NCBI GenBank assembly: GCA_026168455.1 | Contig: CM047431.1 | Coordinates: 56,040,539-56,104,538 of the forward strand | From: Theocolax elegans | Lineage: Eukaryota > Arthropoda > Insecta > Hymenoptera > Cerocephalidae | Reading direction: 5' to 3' | Length of the DNA: 64,000 bases | Shown: piece after piece, positions 59,951 to 64,000 of the stretch | Layout: each line of letters begins with the position of its first letter | Numbering within the stretch: position 1 is the stretch's first letter | Translations under genes and position numbers: made by a program | The notes under the pieces: model-generated | What the model was told of the DNA's origin: nothing | The model's database searches: none | What the model saw: only the letters and a program-made list of their open reading frames with translations

Positions 59951-61067
59951 TTAAGAAAAAATCGAAGAAATGTCAAATTGACCTTTTTTGACTTTGAATA
60001 TCTTTAATGTATTAAGTTTTAGCCTTTAAAAATTTTAGACCAACATTTAAAATATGTAGGAAAAAGTATTCTCAAAGTTACAGAAAAGAACAGTTTTTGT
60101 CTCTGGATTTGAGAGAGAAACGCACGTGTATATTATTCTATTTCTATAATCAGTATATCTAATTACTAATCATTTTGTTAACATAAAGTAATAATGTAAA
60201 TAATATATTATATATATGAGACGAATTTTATATTAAATTTGAAAGAAAACTAAGATTCTATATTTCCAGAACATAGAAAATTTTAAAAAATAATTTAAAC
60301 GGAATAACTTGAAATTTTTAAAATTATACCCTACGTTTATAATATATTTTTAAGATAAATTTCGAAATACATTATAATTTTATATTAAATTAAAATTTAA
60401 TGTACAGTACTGTATGTTAAAATAAATTGAATTATATACTTGAATCTTTTTTTACACTTTTACGTATCACCGTAAAATTCATCAGCTCGATCGTATAAGA
60501 GAAAAAGACACTTTGCCGAAAAGTACTTGAAAATCGACGAATTTTCTTAGACTTTAGAAAATGAAAGAAATTTTTCTTCTTTTTGCGTATGACATACACG
60601 ACGCGTACGTCGTCTTTGCTTTTATTAGACGGGTGACGTCGTTATCGTATTCTCGAGAAAAGTGTAAGAGGAAAGTCAGTGGCGCGCGGGGTCGTTGATC
60701 AAATTAGAAATCGATAGCCAATAAATCTATTTCGCGGAAGAGCAAGGAGAAGAAGAAGAAGAAGAAGAAGAAAAAGGGAAATCATATTCGACGCGAGAGA
60801 CGAGAGACTTTCGATCAGTCATGCATGTACGAAATTTTCTTTTTTTTTTTTTTTTTTTTTACTTTTTCACTATATACGTCACAGGCAAAAGCTCGAATTA
60901 TTATGGTTATATTTACTGCGTTTTACGATACAAATAGATATTTTATTTTTAGGTCTAGCCGAGCGATCCCTACGATTTTGGTTTTTTTATCTTTAAGTTA
61001 GAATGTTATTGTTTGATTCTTTAGCATGTTTTATATGCAATTAAGATTTGTATGATAAATTCTTTCC

Positions 61068-61129
<62 letters not shown>

Positions 61130-61212
61130 GGTAAATTTTGTATGTGATAAATTTTCCAGTTTTCCTTCGTTTATTTTTTATATATACAATATGTGGACGG
61201 TTTCTTGTTGTA
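59951..61212. other. AT-rich stretch with microsatellites
   Basis: It includes more family-A-like sequence to about 60120 (matching 3190-3360 in reverse). It also has a CpG-rich patch at about 60590-60700, a (GAA)n run at about 60748-60772, a T run near 60840 and a (TA)n run at 61071-61126. No gene seen. Confidence 0.45.
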
Positions 61213-61644
61213 GTTTTTTTTTATTCTCTTTGCTCATCACCCCGTATACCCATTATTAAACGGGTTTTTACAGGGACACCCCTACCACCTATGTGTGGGG
61301 GTGAAGACATTCCAGTTTTCCCCATCCCGGTCCCCACCGTCTCGCATTCGCCCGGGGTTATGCCCGTGAGGAAGGAAAAACCTTGTAGGAAAACCTTCCC
61401 CGAGACGGCCGGTGTATTGAAACATTCTGTTTAGAAGTTCAGGTCACCTTGCGTAGGCTCAAATACCGAAACCGAATGTTCCACACCTTCCGCTCACGTT
61501 GTGAAGTGTGGAAAAACAACTAACCGATCCCGAAAGCCGCACAAGAATGGTGTCACCCATCCAAGTGCCAACCGCACTCAGTGCTGCTTAACTTTCGTGA
61601 TCGGCCGAGGTGCGTCTCCGCCACTCCGCCACCGTGTCGGTGGA
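61213..61644 (-). mobile_element. tRNA/5S-headed SINE, copy 3
   Basis: It is 432 bases, bounded by an exact 11-base duplication TTCTTGTTGTA (61202-61212, 61645-61655). On the minus strand it has the same head (GACACGGTGGCGGAGTGGCG), the 5S-like AAGTTAAGCAGCACTGAG and the CATAGGTGGTAGGGGTG end. Its 3' tail is T/A-poor and longer than in the other copies. Confidence 0.85.
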
Positions 61645-62092
61645 TTCTTGTTGTATATAAATCTAATAATTATATGTTGTATATAAAAAATATGTCACAA
61701 ACTTGATGTGTTACCATCCTAGTGATTTACCGACTGTAAAGGACTATTTTCGCAAAAATTAATATTTTGTATTAAAATTAAAAAAAAAAACCACAATACG
61801 ATAAAATTATAATTGCCCAATTTTTAAAGATATAGATACGTTATTTAGAGCAATATTTCATTGCTTTTCCTTTAATTTTAGTATACAAAATACAAATTTG
61901 TAAAGGCAGTATACTTCTCTGTTGGTGGAAGATCTTTAGCAATCTTTTAAAATAATTTTTCTACCATTATTAAGCGATTAAGATATTTTCGGGTTTTGCC
62001 GCAAATTCGATTGCGATACCTAATCGTATACCGACGAAAAATATACATTTATTGTCTATTTTAATTATTAGTTAATTATATTCCAATCGATT

Positions 62093-62519
62093 AAACCGAC
62101 ACGGTGGCGGAGTGGCGGAGACGCACCTCGGCCGGTCACGGAAGTTAAGCAGCACTGAGTGCGGTTCGCACTTGGATGGGTTTGGCTTTCGGGATCGGTT
62201 AGGTGTTTTTTCACACTTCACAACGTGAGCGGGAGGTGTGAACATTCGGTTTCGGTGTCAAGGCCTACGCAATGTGACCTCAACATCTAAACAGAATGTT
62301 TCAATACACCGGCCATCTCGGGTGAGGTTTTCCCTGCTTCACAGGTTTCCCTCATCCACGGACATAACCCCGGGCGAATGCGAGATGGTGGGGTTTTTAC
62401 GGGAGGGATAAAGCACCCACACATAGGTGGTAGGTGAACACCGTTAAAGTCCCCCAGGGGATAAACGGTAGGAAGTGCCAGGAAAAAGAGAGCACAAAAT
62501 CAAGAATAAAAAAAAAAGA
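62093..62519 (+). mobile_element. tRNA/5S-headed SINE, copy 4
   Basis: It is 427 bases, bounded by an exact 15-base duplication ATATTCCAATCGATT (62078-62092, 62520-62534). An A-box-like TGGCGGAGTGG lies at 62105-62115. The 5S-like part is at about 62128-62182: GGTCACGGAAGTTAAGCAG, CGGTTCGCACTTGGATGGG. An A-rich tail AATAAAAAAAAAAG precedes the second flank. It lies in inverted orientation to copy 3. Confidence 0.88.
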
Positions 62520-62534
62520 ATATTCCAATCGATT

Positions 62535-64000
62535 CATTTTTTTATCCCACAAGATGTTGAAAATTGTTGACAGTTTACAAATATAATTTGATGCGAAAAC
62601 CAAGAGGAATTTTGAACAAAGGGAAAATATTGGTTGAGAATTGAGCGACGAAATTTATTATACGTACAACAAAGTAAGAGTTTATAAATTTTGTAAACAC
62701 ATCTTTATATTACTTTGAAACTGTATCCTATTCACTACTTTTTTTTTTAACGAACTCAAAGGATACTTGCTTTCTTTTACGTCAAAATATATTTGCTATG
62801 GTGTATGATGCGCGCGTTCGCGTGTGTGTGTGTGTGCCCGCGTGCGTACATATATATTTTATATATAATACGTTTATACTTGAGATTTTTGAGCGTTGAA
62901 TTTTTTATACCCTCGTCGTAAGTAATGCGCGTTTGAAGATATATTTCATAATACAAAGGAAGAAAAAGGAAATTTGAAATATCGGTGGGAGTTTCGCGAG
63001 GTATACATTTTTAAAAGAACGAGAGCACAATATTTTTTTCTTTGTTCTAACGAAATAAGGGAGTATACAGAGGAGGTATTCGTTAATATTTCAAATTGAA
63101 AAAATGCTAGATTTTCGCATTCTATCAATACAGAATTGCATCAGTGTATTCAACGAATAAGTCAAAAAATGTATTACATAATCGGTCTATACAAGTATAG
63201 AAAAAATGAACAATCGGATCTTAATTCTCGTATATACACGTCGCCAAAGGCATATAAGTAAACCATATACGTTACATTTTTATTTCAATTTTTTTTAGTA
63301 GGGAATACCATCGTAGCACCAAAGTGTGTCCAAAGTAAAAACGTATAAATTCCCATGAAAAAAATTACACGTACACATATAGTTGTATCCTAAATATTAA
63401 TCGGTATAAAGCGAATGAAAGAAGAAGAACGCGGTGTAATATGTAGGTCGTAAAGGAGAGTCTCTACATTAGCGCCATTTTGAATACCCCGCGTTCGCTC
63501 GCAGGATACATCGCATGAAAATTGATAATACGCGCGATGCACACACACCCCACATGTATATATACACCTACACACTCACGTATATACCGATTTTAAACGG
63601 CTGGTCTACTGAAGTGCGCGCGCATTTTTCACGCGTATACCATTGTATTAACTTTTTTTATACACGAGTGCAGTGCCTGTATGTACGTATATATATACAC
63701 TCACCACCACATGCTTTTGCCCACCCTACGCAAAATCACTAAAGATTAAAAGTTTAATTACTCAGGAGCCAAACATCGTAGCTCAAAAAATCCAACGCCA
63801 TTTGAAAGAGCAGTGAAAACCTTTAAAAATGCTACTGTACAAGTAAAAAAGTTTAAATTTGAGTTTTTTATAAGTATTAAAAAGAAATGAAAATTGCTAA
63901 AAATCATGCCTCTTTTTGATCCGCTGCAGATTTAGTTCCCTTATTCGTAGCTTAAAAAAACCAACGGGGTTTGAAAGGTAATTGTTTTAGCTTTAAAATG
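62535..64000. other. AT-rich non-coding stretch to the window end
   Basis: GT/CA microsatellites lie near 62818-62836. A CpG-containing patch lies at about 63430-63520 (GCGCCATTTTGAATACC). A short repeat recurs at about 63778 and 63946 (CGTAGCTCAAAAAATCCAACG and a close variant). No gene seen. Confidence 0.45.

Noticed and set aside
61138..61686. Frames of 98 and 61 codons near 61.1-61.7 kb
   Set aside because: They overlap SINE copy 3 in antisense; no protein similarity is visible.
62128..62185. A genuine 5S rRNA gene
   Set aside because: Only the central part of 5S is matched. The 5' and 3' ends that pair in the mature RNA are absent, and the segment is embedded in a repeated element with target duplications.

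Overview
The window is nuclear DNA from an animal, most likely an insect. The evidence is short spliced exons with GT/AG boundaries, very AT-rich intergenic DNA, an hnRNP of the Drosophila Squid type, and many foldback elements. A hymenopteran would fit the compact AT-rich gene cluster, but I cannot prove the order from sequence alone. All calls come from reading translations and splice signals by eye; no database search was made.

Layout. Positions 1-4036 are a long terminal-inverted-repeat element (family A) plus the end of a second copy. Positions 4235-31200 are gene-dense: RPA2 (+), an unrecognised small gene (-), a C-terminal fragment of EPRS (-), an N-terminal fragment of a TUT1/Star-PAP-like nucleotidyltransferase (-), TRPT1 (-), TONSL (+), USB1 (-), COX6B (-), a TRIR/C19orf43-like gene with an arginine-rich N-terminus (-), and the hnRNP gene squid (-). 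Positions 31201-64000 hold no complete gene I can support. They contain promoter-like GC/CpG islands with candidate first exons near 43.7 and 50.7 kb, which fits long first introns of genes lying outside the window. They also contain several nested repeat families.

Genes together. RPA2 and TONSL both act at stressed replication forks, and each has an E2F-like GGCGGG site upstream. TRPT1, USB1, TUT1 and TRIR are RNA-processing enzymes or RNA-linked proteins, squid is an mRNA-binding protein and COX6B is mitochondrial. I read this as a compact housekeeping cluster, not as a functional operon.

Most notable: (1) a SINE-like family of about 430-440 bp in four copies, each bounded by an exact 11-16 bp target-site duplication. 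Its head combines a tRNA-type A box with a stretch closely matching the internal promoter of 5S rRNA. (2) A tandem duplication of about 1.43 kb with microhomology breakpoints inside a PIF/Harbinger-like element. (3) A same-strand junction of two truncated genes, TUT1-like and EPRS, around a (GGTAA)n tract. (4) A nearly perfect miRNA-precursor-like hairpin at 45.7 kb. (5) Large foldback palindromes arranged within tandem duplications at 54.8-57.9 kb.
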